A DNA stretch of 64,000 bases from Paraburkholderia ginsengiterrae (GTDB lineage: Bacteria > Pseudomonadota > Gammaproteobacteria > Burkholderiales > Burkholderiaceae), in NCBI RefSeq assembly GCF_001645125.1, contig NZ_LXKA01000022.1, forward strand, positions 124,001-188,000, in the 5' to 3' direction. The translations under genes were made by a program, and so were the position numbers. The notes below the pieces were generated by a model. The model was not told where the DNA came from. It worked only from the letters and a program-made list of their open reading frames with translations, and did not search any database. How positions within the stretch are numbered: position 1 is the stretch's first letter; every line of letters begins with the position of its first letter. Positions 20,262-30,084 of the stretch are shown in pieces.

Positions 20262-21392
20262 GTGGCGCAAGACCCCGCAGACGGCGTCTACTTTGGATTG
20301 ATGTCCGGCACCAGCATGGACGGCGTGGACGGCGTGGCCGTCCGGTTCACCCAAGGGAAGCCGCCGGAGGTGCTGGCCGAAGCGTTTGTGGGTTTCGCGG
20401 ACAGCCTGCGCGACGCCCTGTTCGCGCTGCAGCAGCCCGGCGACAACGAGATCGAGCGCGAAGCGCTGGCCGCCAATGCGCTCGCCACCCGCTACACGGT
20501 GTGCTGCCACGAACTGCTATGCAGCAGCCACGTGTCCGCCGCGGAGGTCCGGGCGATCGGGGTGCACGGGCAGACCGTGCGGCATCGGCCGGAAAAGGGC
20601 TTTACGCGGCAGATCAACAACCCCGCGCTGCTCGCCGAAATGACGCAGATCGACGTGATCGCCGACTTCCGCAGCCGCGACGTCGCGGCCGGCGGCCAGG
20701 GCGCGCCGCTGGTGCCGGCTTTTCACGCCACCGTGTTCGGCGCGAAAAACGAAACGCGGGTGGTCTGCAATCTGGGCGGCATCAGCAACATCACGATTCT
20801 GAGCGCGACCGGCAGCGTGCGCGGCTTTGATTGCGGGCCAGCCAATGCGCTGCTCGACGAGTGGGCGCATCGCCATCTTGGCAAGCCGTTCGACGAAAAC
20901 GGCCATTTCGCGGCGAGCGGCCAGGTGGATCGCACGCTCCTGAACGCCTTGCTCGACGAACCGTTTTTCACCCAGCAGCCGCCAAAGAGCACCGGCCGCG
21001 ATCTGTTCAATTCCGAATGGATGGACGCGAAGCTGCAGCCGTTCACCGGGCTGAACCCGGCCGACGTGCAAGCGACGCTGGTCGCCCTGACGGCGGTGAC
21101 CGTTGCCCGCGAAATCGAGCGGCACGCGCCGGATGTTGAAGCGGTTTATGTGTGCGGCGGCGGCGCGCGCAATCCGGAGATTATGAAGGCGCTTCAGCAG
21201 GCGCTGGAAGATAGCGGCGTGAGTGGCGTGCCCGTCATGACCACCGATGCGCTCGGCGTGCCGCCAAGCCAGGTGGAACCGCTGGCGTTCGCATGGCTGG
21301 CGATGCGCTGTATGGCGCGCCTGCCGGGCAATTTGCCGGCTGTGACGGGTGCCGCCGCCGAACGGGTGCTTGGCGCGATCTACCCGCGCTGA
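20262..21392 (+). CDS. anmK: Anhydro-N-acetylmuramic acid kinase
   Basis: Peptidoglycan recycling enzyme that cleaves and phosphorylates 1,6-anhydro-MurNAc to MurNAc-6-phosphate. The N-terminal phosphate loop [12 protein letters not shown] and the internal [14 protein letters not shown] and NLGGISNIT blocks are characteristic. 376 residues. The GTG start at 20262 is supported by a GAGAGGAG ribosome site about 10 nt upstream. It converges on erpA with a shared terminator. Confidence 0.95.
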   Translation: MAQDPADGVYFGLMSGTSMDGVDGVAVRFTQGKPPEVLAEAFVGFADSLRDALFALQQPGDNEIEREALAANALATRYTVCCHELLCSSHVSAAEVRAIGVHGQTVRHRPEKGFTRQINNPALLAEMTQIDVIADFRSRDVAAGGQGAPLVPAFHATVFGAKNETRVVCNLGGISNITILSATGSVRGFDCGPANALLDEWAHRHLGKPFDENGHFAASGQVDRTLLNALLDEPFFTQQPPKSTGRDLFNSEWMDAKLQPFTGLNPADVQATLVALTAVTVAREIERHAPDVEAVYVCGGGARNPEIMKALQQALEDSGVSGVPVMTTDALGVPPSQVEPLAFAWLAMRCMARLPGNLPAVTGAAAERVLGAIYPR

Positions 21393-21423
21393 TCGCCGCG
21401 TCTGATTTCGGTGCATACAACGA

Positions 21424-21447
21424 AAAACGGGGCCGAAGCCCCGTTTT
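21424..21447. terminator. Bidirectional terminator between anmK and erpA
   Basis: Perfect 10 bp stem AAAACGGGGC / GCCCCGTTTT with a CGAA tetraloop. A and T runs flank both sides, so it can stop anmK on plus and erpA on minus. Confidence 0.88.
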
Positions 21448-21474
21448 CCATACAACCAGTCGCTTAACCGGCGA

Positions 21475-21840
21475 TCAGACCGAGAACGACGAGCCGCAAC
21501 CACAGGTGGTCGTGGCGTTCGGGTTCTTGATAACGAATTGCGCGCCGTTGATGTCGTCCTTGTAGTCGATCTCAGCGCCAACCAGATACTGGTAGCTCAT
21601 CGAATCGATCAGCAGCTGGACGCCGCTCTTGTTCATAACCGTATCGTCTTCGTTGACGGCTTCGTCGAACGTAAAGCCGTACTGAAAGCCCGAGCAGCCG
21701 CCGCCCTGCACGAAAACGCGCAGTTTGAGGTCCGCATTGCCTTCTTCTTCGATCAGTTGCTTGACCTTGTCAGCCGCTGCGTCGGTAAAAACGAAGGGGG
21801 CGGGCATCTCGGTCACGGGTGTATCGGTGACTGCGTTCAT
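21475..21840 (-). CDS. erpA: Iron-sulfur cluster insertion protein ErpA
   Basis: A-type carrier that delivers [4Fe-4S] clusters to apoproteins. The three ligand cysteines are Cys49 ([12 protein letters not shown]), Cys113 and Cys115 (TTCGCGSS). 121 residues; the N-terminal tail of about 17 residues is variable in the family. The ATG has a GGAGAG ribosome site. A minus-strand TACAAT at 21870-21875 is a possible -10 box, but I see no good -35. It follows the rpsI terminator, so it probably has its own promoter in the 278 bp gap. Confidence 0.94.
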
Positions 21841-22044
21841 TCGAACTCTCCAAAAAGCTTCTAGCCGCTATTGTAGGGCTGATCTCGATATCGTGCTGAA
21901 GCCCACAAAATCAATAGGTTCTTACAGGATTTGATGGTCAGCGCGTGGGTGGCGCGGGTGGCGCCGACGCGGCCCTGCACCGGGCCGGGGCCGCCGTGAG
22001 GCCTCGTCGGCCCAAAACCCCGCAAACTGTTGCCCCACAATGAA

Positions 22045-22078
22045 AAAAGCCGCCTTCGCGACAGCGTTGGCGGCTTTT
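22045..22078 (-). terminator. Terminator of the rplM-rpsI operon
   Basis: Stem AAAAGCCGCC / GGCGGCTTTT (10 bp) with a 14 nt loop, followed by T residues on the minus strand, 41 nt after the rpsI stop. Confidence 0.8.
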
Positions 22079-22118
22079 GCAGCGCTCCGGCCCGAAGACC
22101 GGCTCGCACCCGAAACGA

Positions 22119-22511
22119 TTAACGCTTCGAGAATTGCTTCCGGCGACGTGCCTTGTGGAAGCCGACCTTCTTACGTTCGACTTCACGAGCGTCACGCGTA
22201 ACGAAGCCTGCTTTCGACAGTTCCGGCTTCAGCGTTGCGTCGTAGTCCATCAGCGCGCGGGTGATGCCGTGGCGAACCGCACCGGCTTGACCCGTTTCAC
22301 CGCCACCCGTCACGTTGACCTTGATGTCGAACGTAACGCCGTGGTTCGTGAGTTCCAGCGGCTGACGCACGATCATCAGCGACGTTTCGCGCGAGAAGTA
22401 ATCGGCGATAGGCTTGCCGTTCACAACGATATCGCCCTTGCCTGCCTTGATGAACACACGTGCGACGGCGCTCTTGCGGCGGCCCGTGCCGTAATTCCAG
22501 TTACCGATCAT
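22119..22511 (-). CDS. rpsI: 30S ribosomal protein S9
   Basis: Small-subunit head protein whose basic C-terminal tail reaches the P-site tRNA. Visible features are the N-terminal [19 protein letters not shown], the [18 protein letters not shown] block and the terminal [18 protein letters not shown]. 130 residues. It begins 11 nt after rplM, the standard operon. Confidence 0.98.
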   Translation of the reverse strand: MIGNWNYGTGRRKSAVARVFIKAGKGDIVVNGKPIADYFSRETSLMIVRQPLELTNHGVTFDIKVNVTGGGETGQAGAVRHGITRALMDYDATLKPELSKAGFVTRDAREVERKKVGFHKARRRKQFSKR

Positions 22512-22522
22512 GTGGGCTCCCC

Positions 22523-22951
22523 TTAGATCTCGAGCGCTTTCGGCTGTTGTGCCGAATGCGGATGCGTTGCTTCAGCGTAGACCTTCAGCTTCTTGATCAT
22601 CGCGTAGCCGAGCGGGCCCTTCGGCAGCATGCCCTTGACCGCTTTCTCGAGCGCACGGCCCGGGAAGCGTTCTTGCATCTTGCCGAACGTCGTTTCATAG
22701 ATACCGCCCGGGTAGCCCGAATGGCGATAGTACTTCTTGTCAGTCGTCTTGTTGCCCGTGACCTTCAGCTTGCCGGCGTTGATAACGATGATGAAATCAC
22801 CGGTGTCGACGTGGGGAGTGAATTCAGGCTTGTGCTTGCCGCGAAGACGGTGTGCCACTTCGCTGGCGACACGCCCGAGAACCTTATCCGTCGCGTCAAT
22901 CACGTACCATTCGCGCGTCACCTCATGGGCTTTTGCGGAAAACGTCTTCAT
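22523..22951 (-). CDS. rplM: 50S ribosomal protein L13
   Basis: Early-assembly large-subunit protein. The family blocks [26 protein letters not shown] and [20 protein letters not shown]-like (ending [14 protein letters not shown]) are all present. 142 residues, ATG at 22951. First gene of rplM-rpsI. The candidate small RNA ends about 270 nt upstream on the same strand. Confidence 0.98.
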   Translation of the reverse strand: MKTFSAKAHEVTREWYVIDATDKVLGRVASEVAHRLRGKHKPEFTPHVDTGDFIIVINAGKLKVTGNKTTDKKYYRHSGYPGGIYETTFGKMQERFPGRALEKAVKGMLPKGPLGYAMIKKLKVYAEATHPHSAQQPKALEI

Positions 22952-23218
22952 GATCGATCCAAAAAAATTGCTGCGCCCAATGTGTTTTTTCCTGCTTGTA
23001 GTGTGCGCATCGAGGCGCGTGCAGGCTCTCCCTGGTTCTTCCTCCGCGGGCGCGGATGCGGAAAAGCCCTGAATTATAAAGGAATTTGCGACGCCAAGTC
23101 AAAACGTACGGGACTTTTGCGCGAATTTCCCGGCCATCGACCGTCCAGCAGCGCCATTTGCCACCCTGGCAGGCTCGAAACCGGCGTGGCCGCGGGGCCT
23201 AAAGGCGGGCTCGCTGGC

Positions 23219-23308
23219 GAAAAAAAACCCGAACGAGCGGTTCGGGTTTAATCCACCAAAGGAGGAGGTGGAGGAGACAGCGGAGGTTGCACACTTGCTG
23301 CAACCGAT
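23219..23308 (-). ncRNA. Candidate CU-rich anti-Shine-Dalgarno small RNA
   Basis: Predicted minus-strand transcript of about 90 nt. Read 5'-3' it contains a 7 bp hairpin (23285-23305, GGTTGCA / TGCAACC, 7 nt loop), then a CU-rich linker. A small hairpin follows with stem CCACC / GGTGG (23253-23271) whose 9 nt loop is UCCUCCUUU, complementary to a strong Shine-Dalgarno. Last comes an intrinsic terminator (stem 23225-23234 with 23240-23249, then 8 U). A TATAAT -10 box lies 7-8 nt before the predicted 5' end. No credible ORF is present. CU-rich small RNAs that bind ribosome sites are known in alphaproteobacteria and, as I recall, in Burkholderia (NcS27); membership in such a family was not tested. 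Confidence 0.7.
23225..23249 (-). terminator. Terminator of the candidate small RNA
   Basis: Stem AAACCCGAAC / GTTCGGGTTT (10 bp) with a 5 nt loop. On the minus strand the U tract overlaps and extends the end of the stem (8 U, 23227 down to 23220). Confidence 0.88.
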
Positions 23309-23315
23309 GGATCAG

Positions 23316-23344
23316 ATTATATGAGTCCACCTTGTGCGGCGCAA
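23316..23344 (-). promoter_or_regulatory. Sigma-70-like promoter of the candidate small RNA
   Basis: On the minus strand TTGCGC (23344-23339), a 17 nt spacer and a perfect TATAAT (23321-23316) lie just before the first hairpin. The surrounding 23310-23450 stretch is AT-richer than its neighbours. The rest of the gap to 23641 shows no gene I can support. Confidence 0.6.
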
Positions 23345-23641
23345 GAAGATTTGCATCGCGAAATACAATCTCATAATGTGAGAACCGCATTTCTCAGCCT
23401 CATTACACTAAATTTCCTTTTAAATCAGATACTAAAAGTATCCAGCACGACCGCCTCACCAATCATCTTCTAGAGTAAAACCCCTAAACCCCTGCGGGCA
23501 TTCCCGAATCGGCCGAACATGCGGCGGCGCAACACGCAAGCCGTCATTCCGCATAATTTCCAGCAAAAGTCGCCTCGGGCGGATACTCAAACACCGGGCT
23601 ACAATGCCGTCTCGATATAGCGAAGCGCGGTGGAGCACAGC

Positions 23642-24064
23642 ATGGAATGCAAAGTGAGCTGGATGGGGCAAGACGGAATGGCATTTGCGGCCGAGACGGG
23701 CAGCGGCCATCTGGTTGCGATGGACGGCGCGCCTGAAGGCGGCGGCCGCAATCTCGCGCCGCGTCCAATGGAAATGGTGCTGCTCGGCACGGGCGGCTGC
23801 ACGGCCTACGACGTCGTGATGATCCTGAAGAAGAGCCGGCAGGAAATTTCTGACTGCTCGGTGACGCTGAAGGCCGAACGCGCCAGCGAAGACCCGAAAG
23901 TGTTCACCAAGATCCACTTTCACTTCACCGTGACGGGCAAGAATCTGAATCCGGCCACTGTGGAGCGCGCGATCAACTTGTCGCACGACAAATACTGCTC
24001 GGCTTCGATCATGATCGCGAAAACCGCTGAGCTGACGCACTCGTTCGACATCGTCGCGGGCTGA
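23642..24064 (+). CDS. OsmC/YhfA family protein
   Basis: Small OsmC-fold protein, a family of cysteine-based peroxide-detoxifying or sulfur-handling enzymes. The two conserved cysteines are in GTGGCTAYDVV and DKYCSASIM. The form is the short YhfA-like type (140 residues), whose physiological substrate is not firmly known. The ATG at 23642 is preferred over the in-frame GTG at 23630 because the GGTGGAG between them is a suitably spaced ribosome site. Monocistronic, ended by the hairpin at 24126-24161. Confidence 0.9.
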   Translation: MECKVSWMGQDGMAFAAETGSGHLVAMDGAPEGGGRNLAPRPMEMVLLGTGGCTAYDVVMILKKSRQEISDCSVTLKAERASEDPKVFTKIHFHFTVTGKNLNPATVERAINLSHDKYCSASIMIAKTAELTHSFDIVAG

Positions 24065-24125
24065 GCGCGGCCTGACGGCTGCGACGCGGGCCGCAGCGCC
24101 CGTCACCGAACATCAGCACAAAAAG

Positions 24126-24161
24126 AAAATGCCGGCGTCCGTTGGGACGCCGGCATTTTTT
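24126..24161. terminator. Bidirectional terminator between osmC-like gene and rnpB
   Basis: Perfect 15 bp stem AAAATGCCGGCGTCC / GGACGCCGGCATTTT with a GTTG loop. T runs follow on both strands, so it can end the OsmC gene on plus and rnpB on minus. Confidence 0.88.
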
Positions 24162-24169
24162 GTTGGGTG

Positions 24170-24584
<415 letters not shown>

Positions 24585-24683
24585 GGGGCGGATTTTAACA
24601 TCTGCGGGACCCACAGGCCGGTTCGGAAGCAGAATTGGCCGAATGGCCGAGGGTCGCCAAGCCAAGAGACGACGTGAGCGCAC

Positions 24684-25511
24684 CTAGCGGGTGCGCCGCC
24701 CCGTGCGAAATACCGCGGCATCATCGTAAAACGAAGGCGACTCGTTCTCAGGCCACCAGCCAGGAATGCCCAGCACGGGAAGCGGCGCGAACATGCGGCT
24801 CGTCAATGCTTCGGTGTTCAGCAGCGCCGCGCTGACGGCCTCGTCAAGCCATGCGTCGCGCGTCGCGGCGTCCCAGTCGAAGTAGGCTGGCGGCACCTCG
24901 ACGACCCACGCATGCCCCGTGCAAGCCTTGAACGGCGCAATCAGCTTTTCCAGCAACGCGTGGCCGAAGCAGCGCACTTCGCACTGCGTGCCCCATGCGC
25001 CGCGCCCGGTGACCAGTAACGTCTGCCAGTCAAATCCGCGCAAGGCTGCGCTCAAAGCCGGATCCGCGCATGCGAACAACAGCGCGTTCTCATCGAACAG
25101 AGTCAGCGTATCGCGCACGCCGCCGCGGGTCGGACCCACGCCCAGCACGTCGATGGCCGCCGACTGCCGCGCGTTCAATGCCGCCTTGATGCGTGGAAAT
25201 GCAAACCACATCGACCCGTTGAAGAAGTCGTGCAGATTGTGGCGGGTCGGCACGCAGCCCGTCGACGCGATATGCGCCTCGTAAGCCGCACCGGGCGGCA
25301 GATCGTCCTGCGCGATAAACGCAAGGCGCTGGCCCCGCCCGGTGGTTCGACGCATCTCGCGGGCGTCGGCGTTCATCTGCGCGAGCAGCGCCGCGTAGCT
25401 CGTCAGCGCGGCCTGCTGCCAGCGCCGGCCGCGCCCGGCAAACTGCGCGAACCATGGTTTCGACCAGTCGATACCGGCGAAACCCGCTTGGTCCGCTTCA
25501 TGCACCTGCAT
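24684..25511 (-). CDS. DUF3025 domain-containing protein
   Basis: Protein of unknown function. The DUF3025 hallmark block CVPTRHNLHDFFNGSMWFAF is at about residues 86-105, followed by FPRIKAALNARQ. No signal peptide or membrane helix, so probably cytosolic. 275 residues, with conserved Trp/Asp-rich N-terminus (IDWSKPWFAQF). It lies 11 nt downstream of pyrC and is probably co-transcribed with it; I recall the same neighbour pair in other Burkholderiales, but that gives no function. Confidence 0.85.
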   Translation of the reverse strand: MQVHEADQAGFAGIDWSKPWFAQFAGRGRRWQQAALTSYAALLAQMNADAREMRRTTGRGQRLAFIAQDDLPPGAAYEAHIASTGCVPTRHNLHDFFNGSMWFAFPRIKAALNARQSAAIDVLGVGPTRGGVRDTLTLFDENALLFACADPALSAALRGFDWQTLLVTGRGAWGTQCEVRCFGHALLEKLIAPFKACTGHAWVVEVPPAYFDWDAATRDAWLDEAVSAALLNTEALTSRMFAPLPVLGIPGWWPENESPSFYDDAAVFRTGRRTR

Positions 25512-25522
25512 CTAGCGCGACC

Positions 25523-26584
25523 TCAAACCATGCGCCAGCCGATCGACTCGCCGCCGCGCAGCGGCACGACCGGGGTATCGCCGACCGGCAGTTCCGCCGG
25601 CAGCGTCCATTCCTCGCGACGCAGCGTGACCTTCTCCTCGCTACGCGGCAAACCATAGAAATCCGCGCCGAAGAAGCTCGCGAAACCTTCGAGCTTGTCG
25701 AGCGCGCCAGCTTTGTCGAAGGCCTCGGTGTAAAGCTCGAGCGCGTGCAGCGCCGTATAACAGCCCGCGCAACCGCAGGCGTGCTCTTTCAACCCCTTCG
25801 GATGCGGCGCGCTGTCGGTGCCGAGGAAGAAGCGCGGATTGCCCGACGTCGCCGCCTCGACCAGCGCCACGCGATGCGTCTCGCGCTTCAACACCGGCAG
25901 GCAGTAGTAATGCGGACGAATGCCGCCCTGGAAGATCGCGTTGCGGTTGTACAGCAGATGGTGCGCCGTGACGGTCGCGCCCAGCAGCCCCGGCGCCACG
26001 CCGGCTTCACGGATATAGTCGACCGCGTCTTTCGTGGTGATGTGCTCGAACACCACCTTCAGCGCCGGAAAGTCACGGCGCAGCGGCGTCATGACCCGGT
26101 CGATGAACACCTTCTCGCGATCGAACAGATCGATCGACGAATCCGTCACTTCGCCGTGCACGAGCAGCGGCATGCCCACTTCCTGCATCACCTCGAGCGT
26201 TTTGGCGCACTTCATGATGTCGGTCACGCCCGCGTCCGAGTTGGTCGTGGCGCCCGCCGGATACAGTTTCACGCCATGCACGAAGCCGCTTTCGCGCGCG
26301 CGGCGGATTTCGTCGGGCGGCGTGTTGTCGGTCAGGTACAACGTCATCAGCGGCTCGAACTTCGCGCCTGCCGGGATGGCGGCGACGATGCGCTCGCGGT
26401 ACGCCGCGGCCATTGCAGTAGTCGTGACCGGTGGCTTCAGGTTCGGCATGATGATCGCGCGGCCGAACTGGCGCGCGGTGTCCGGCAGCACGGCGGCCAG
26501 CATTTCGCCGTCGCGGACGTGCAGGTGCCAGTCGTCCGGGCGGGCAAGCGTGATGGAGTCGAGGGAAGCGTTGGAGGCAGTCAT
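25523..26584 (-). CDS. pyrC: Dihydroorotase
   Basis: Zinc amidohydrolase of pyrimidine synthesis interconverting carbamoyl-aspartate and dihydroorotate. Metal ligands His20 and His22 lie in [10 protein letters not shown]; the carbamylated lysine is probably in [17 protein letters not shown], and later ligands in LLVHGEV and FEHITT. The length of 353 residues matches the class II E. coli type. ATG at 26584; an upstream in-frame extension to 26644 looks non-coding. It diverges from the amidotransferase gene across 200 bp. Confidence 0.96.
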   Translation of the reverse strand: MTASNASLDSITLARPDDWHLHVRDGEMLAAVLPDTARQFGRAIIMPNLKPPVTTTAMAAAYRERIVAAIPAGAKFEPLMTLYLTDNTPPDEIRRARESGFVHGVKLYPAGATTNSDAGVTDIMKCAKTLEVMQEVGMPLLVHGEVTDSSIDLFDREKVFIDRVMTPLRRDFPALKVVFEHITTKDAVDYIREAGVAPGLLGATVTAHHLLYNRNAIFQGGIRPHYYCLPVLKRETHRVALVEAATSGNPRFFLGTDSAPHPKGLKEHACGCAGCYTALHALELYTEAFDKAGALDKLEGFASFFGADFYGLPRSEEKVTLRREEWTLPAELPVGDTPVVPLRGGESIGWRMV

Positions 26585-26784
26585 GGCGAGAGGGCAGCGA
26601 GTTTCAGCGACTAAAAACCAGAACGAGACCAGAACGAGTCCCAAAGGAAGCCAATTCAGTGGTCAAACCGTCGTGTTGCGGCCTGAACACACGTCAATTT
26701 TGCTATTTGGCGCTTCTAGCTCGGTGATATGCTTGGAAAATCATCATTGTAACGGCTCGCCCCGTTAACAGGCTTACCAGCAAC

Positions 26785-27720
26785 ATGTGCCAACTTCTTG
26801 GAATGAACTGCGCCGCACCAACGGACGTCACGTTCTCGTTCACCGGCTTTGCGGCGCGCGGCGGCGTCACCGATCACCATGCCGACGGCTGGGGCATCGC
26901 CTTCTTCGAAGATAAAGCCTGCCGCCTGTTCATCGACCACCAATCGTCGGCCACCTCGCCGATCGCCGAGATGGTCAAGCGCTATCCGATCAAATCGAAG
27001 AACACGATCGCGCATATCCGCAAGGCGACGCAAGGGCACATCCTGCTGGAAAATTGCCACCCGTTCATGCGTGAACTGTGGGGGCGTCACTGGATCTTCG
27101 CGCACAACGGCGACCTGAAAGACTATTCGCCCGTGCTCAACGGCATTTATCAGCCGGTCGGCACAACGGACAGCGAACTCGCTTTCTGTGCGCTGCTCGA
27201 AGGTTTGCGCAAGGCCTTTCCCGGTGCGCAGCAGCCGCCGCTCGACGAACTGTTCGCCGCGCTCGAAACGCTCACGCGCGAGATCACGCAGTTCGGCGTG
27301 TTCAATTTCCTGATGTCGAATGGCCAAGCCCAGTTCGCGCATTGCTCGACGCATCTGCACTACATCGTGCGGCGCTGGCCGTTTTCCACCGCGCATCTGG
27401 TCGACGCGGACGTCTCGATCGATTTCGCCAAGTACACCACGCCGGAAGACCGCGTCGCGGTGATCGCGACCAAGCCGCTGACCGACAACGAGGTGTGGAC
27501 CGCGTTCAAGCCGGGCGATCTGATGATGTTCCAGTGCGGCGAAGTGATCGGCCGCGTCAACGTGCCCGTGCCGGCCTCGGTGCTGGAGAAGCTGCGCAAT
27601 CCGGCTCTGGATGCATCGGCTTCGGCAAGCACGATTGCGGCTTCGTCGGCGGCCGTCCCAGTGGCCGAGACCGAAGTCGACCTCGAAGCGGCCGACGACG
27701 CCGCCGCATTCGAATCCTGA
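26785..27720 (+). CDS. Class II glutamine amidotransferase (YafJ-like)
   Basis: N-terminal nucleophile amidotransferase fold. The sequence begins Met-Cys (MCQLLGMNC), so Cys2 would be the catalytic nucleophile after Met removal. The conserved DHHADGWGIAFF, RKATQG and FAHNGDL blocks follow. No synthase domain is attached, as in YafJ proteins, whose acceptor substrate is unknown. 311 residues, with an Ala-rich C-terminal tail. It ends at a strong terminator. Confidence 0.9.
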   Translation: MCQLLGMNCAAPTDVTFSFTGFAARGGVTDHHADGWGIAFFEDKACRLFIDHQSSATSPIAEMVKRYPIKSKNTIAHIRKATQGHILLENCHPFMRELWGRHWIFAHNGDLKDYSPVLNGIYQPVGTTDSELAFCALLEGLRKAFPGAQQPPLDELFAALETLTREITQFGVFNFLMSNGQAQFAHCSTHLHYIVRRWPFSTAHLVDADVSIDFAKYTTPEDRVAVIATKPLTDNEVWTAFKPGDLMMFQCGEVIGRVNVPVPASVLEKLRNPALDASASASTIAASSAAVPVAETEVDLEAADDAAAFES

Positions 27721-27780
27721 CCGCTTGCCTAAACGTAACAGCGCTCGTCCACCTGATTCAGGACGGGTCAGCAGAAACGA

Positions 27781-27813
27781 AAAAGCCGCTTCTAACCAGA
27801 AGCGGCTTTTTTT
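27781..27813. terminator. Intrinsic terminator between YafJ-like gene and gltL
   Basis: Perfect 13 bp stem AAAAGCCGCTTCT / AGAAGCGGCTTTT with AACC loop and seven T on plus. The A run on the other side lets it serve gltL on minus too. Confidence 0.88.
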
Positions 27814-27862
27814 CTGCCTTCGGGCCGCGCCGGTGGAACGGCGCAGCGCCCGATAACGACGC

Positions 27863-28588
27863 TCAGTGCAGGATCTTCGCGAGGAAGTCCTTCGCGCGGT
27901 CCGACTTCGGGTTGGCGAAGAAGTCTTCCTTGCGGTCGTCTTCGACGATCAAGCCCTTGTCCATGAAGATCACGCGGTGCGCGACCTTCTTCGCGAAGCC
28001 CATTTCGTGCGTGACGCACATCATGGTCATGCCTTCCTGCGCGAGTTCGACCATCACGTCGAGCACTTCGTTGATCATTTCCGGGTCGAGCGCCGAGGTC
28101 GGCTCGTCGAACAGCATGGCGATCGGGTCCATGGACAGCGCGCGCGCAATCGCCACGCGCTGTTGCTGACCACCCGACAACTGCCCCGGGAACTTGTCCG
28201 CATGAGCGCGCAGACCCACGCGATCGAGCAGCTTGAGGCCCTTCGCGGTCGCTTCGTCGCTCGAGCGGCCGAGCACCTTGACCTGCGCGAGCGTCAGGTT
28301 CTGCACGATCGACAGATGCGGAAACAGCTCGAAGTGCTGGAACACCATGCCGACCTTCGAACGCAGCTTCGACAGATTGGTTTTCTTGTCGGTGAGCGAC
28401 TGGCCGTTGATGACGATCTCGCCCTTCTGGAACGGCTCGAGGCCGTTGACGGTTTTGATCAGCGTGGACTTGCCCGAGCCCGACGGCCCGCACACCACCA
28501 CCACTTCACCCTTTTTGACTTCCGTCGTGCAGTCGGTCAGCACCTGAAACTGACCGTACCACTTCGAAACGTTCTTGATAGAAATCAT
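27863..28588 (-). CDS. gltL: Glutamate/aspartate ABC transporter ATP-binding protein
   Basis: ATPase of the GltIJKL uptake system. Walker [10 protein letters not shown] (residues 34-42), signature [15 protein letters not shown], Walker [12 protein letters not shown] and the H-loop CVTHEMGFA are all present. 241 residues from ATG 28588, which overlaps the gltK stop by 4 nt. The frame extends upstream to 28654 only inside gltK. Confidence 0.96.
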   Translation of the reverse strand: MISIKNVSKWYGQFQVLTDCTTEVKKGEVVVVCGPSGSGKSTLIKTVNGLEPFQKGEIVINGQSLTDKKTNLSKLRSKVGMVFQHFELFPHLSIVQNLTLAQVKVLGRSSDEATAKGLKLLDRVGLRAHADKFPGQLSGGQQQRVAIARALSMDPIAMLFDEPTSALDPEMINEVLDVMVELAQEGMTMMCVTHEMGFAKKVAHRVIFMDKGLIVEDDRKEDFFANPKSDRAKDFLAKILH

Positions 28589-29262
28589 CTTGCGACCTTT
28601 TTCTGAAGACCTTTGACGAGGCTCGACGCGATCACGCAGATCACGAAATAACACGCGCCCGCGAACAGTACCATTTCGACGTTCGTACCGTCACGGTCGC
28701 CAATATTCGTGGCAGTGCGGAAGAAGTCGGCGAGGCTGATCACGTAGACGAGCGACGTGTCCTGAAAGAGCACGATGCCTTGCGTCAGCAGCAGCGGCAC
28801 CATGGCGCGAAATGCCTGCGGCAACACGATCAGGCGCATGGCCTGCGGGTAGCTCATGCCGAGCGCGAACGCCGCGTTGACCTGCCCGCGCGGCACCGCC
28901 TGAATGCCGGCACGGATGATCTCCGAATAGTACGCCGCCTCGAACAGCGAGAAAGCGACCATGGCCGACGCGAGGCGAATGTCAATATCCGGCGACAGAC
29001 CCAGCACGTTCTGCAGCACTTGCGGCACGATCAGGAAGAACCACAGCAGCACCATCACCAGCGGGATCGAACGGAAGATCGTCACGTAGCCCTTCGCGAA
29101 CCACTCGAAGGGTTTGAACGACGACAGACGCAAGATTGCCAGAACAGTGCCCCAGACGATGCCGATCACGATCGCAATCAGCGTGATCTTGATGGTAATG
29201 AGGGCGCCGGTCCACAGCGTAGGCATTGCGCCCGGAATACCGCTCCAGTCGAAATGGTGCAT
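28585..29262 (-). CDS. gltK: Glutamate/aspartate ABC transporter permease GltK
   Basis: Inner-membrane permease of the HisMQ type, with about five hydrophobic helices and the cytoplasmic EAA loop near [18 protein letters not shown]. 225 residues closely matching E. coli GltK in pattern ([21 protein letters not shown]). The ATG at 29262 overlaps the gltJ stop by one base; a GTG 3 nt earlier is possible. Confidence 0.95.
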   Translation of the reverse strand: MHHFDWSGIPGAMPTLWTGALITIKITLIAIVIGIVWGTVLAILRLSSFKPFEWFAKGYVTIFRSIPLVMVLLWFFLIVPQVLQNVLGLSPDIDIRLASAMVAFSLFEAAYYSEIIRAGIQAVPRGQVNAAFALGMSYPQAMRLIVLPQAFRAMVPLLLTQGIVLFQDTSLVYVISLADFFRTATNIGDRDGTNVEMVLFAGACYFVICVIASSLVKGLQKKVAR

Positions 29263-30002
29263 CACTTGCCTCCGATATAGCCGGGCAACCGGGACTTGTG
29301 TTCGACCCAGCGCATCAGTTGCATCACGACCAGATTGATCAGCACGTACGCGAGCGTGACCGCGATAAACGACTCATACGTCTGCGACGTGTAGTCGACC
29401 AGCTGACGCGCCTGAGCGGACAAGTCGAGCAGACCGATCGTCGACGCGACCGCCGAGTTCTTGAAGATATTCAGAAACTCGGACGTGAGCGGCGGCACGA
29501 TGATCCGGTACGCGACCGGCAACAGCACGTAGCGATACGTCTGCCATTGCGTGAAGCCCATGGCCAGACCCGCGGCGCGCTGGCCCTTCGGCAACGCGTT
29601 GATGCCCGAGCGCACCTGCTCGCACACGCGCGCGGCGGTGAAGAGCCCGAGACAGAGGATCGACGACGAAAAGAACTGCGCGCTCGGCGGCAATTGTTTG
29701 AACCAGTTGCCGATGGAGACGGGCAGCAGCTCCGGTATCACCAGATACCAGATGAAGAACTGCACGATCAGCGGAATATTCCGGAAAATCGCGACATAGA
29801 GCGTGCCGATACGCGACGCCCATTGGTTCGGCACCGTGCGCAGCACGCCAAAGAGCGACCCGACGATCAGCGCGATCACCCATGCCGACAGCGACACGGT
29901 AATCGTCACCCAGAAGCCCGACAGTAGCCAGCCCAGATAGGTGGTCGGCTCGCCCGTGGAGACCGGACTTAGCAGAATGCCCCAGTTCCAGTGATATGAC
30001 AT
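29262..30002 (-). CDS. gltJ: Glutamate/aspartate ABC transporter permease GltJ
   Basis: Partner permease of GltK. It begins [11 protein letters not shown] like E. coli GltJ (MSIDWNWGIF) and keeps [26 protein letters not shown] and the EAA loop [16 protein letters not shown]. 246 residues from ATG 30002; a TTG two codons earlier is less likely. It follows gltI after 82 nt that contain a stable hairpin. Confidence 0.95.
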   Translation of the reverse strand: MSYHWNWGILLSPVSTGEPTTYLGWLLSGFWVTITVSLSAWVIALIVGSLFGVLRTVPNQWASRIGTLYVAIFRNIPLIVQFFIWYLVIPELLPVSIGNWFKQLPPSAQFFSSSILCLGLFTAARVCEQVRSGINALPKGQRAAGLAMGFTQWQTYRYVLLPVAYRIIVPPLTSEFLNIFKNSAVASTIGLLDLSAQARQLVDYTSQTYESFIAVTLAYVLINLVVMQLMRWVEHKSRLPGYIGGK

Positions 30003-30022
30003 GACCAAGACTCCAGCAAAAA

Positions 30023-30055
30023 GAAACGGAAGAAGCGCGTAGCCCCTTCCGTTTC
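30023..30055 (-). other. Stem-loop between gltI and gltJ
   Basis: Inverted repeat GAAACGGAAG / CTTCCGTTTC, 10 bp stem with a 13 nt loop and no long U tract. It probably stabilises the gltI message or attenuates the membrane genes, a common pattern in binding-protein operons; this role is inferred. Confidence 0.55.
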
Positions 30056-30084
30056 GTTCAGCGTTTCAAAAAAACAGCTAAGGT

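Noticed and set aside
23261-23279. Strong Shine-Dalgarno-like AAAGGAGGAGGTGGAGGAG on plus near 23258-23276
   Set aside because: No start codon and ORF follow at suitable distance on plus; it is the complement of the CU-rich part of the minus-strand RNA.
23199-23390. 63-codon minus-strand frame across the small RNA region
   Set aside because: It runs through the terminator and begins upstream of the best promoter; no ribosome site or similarity. The RNA reading explains the sequence better.
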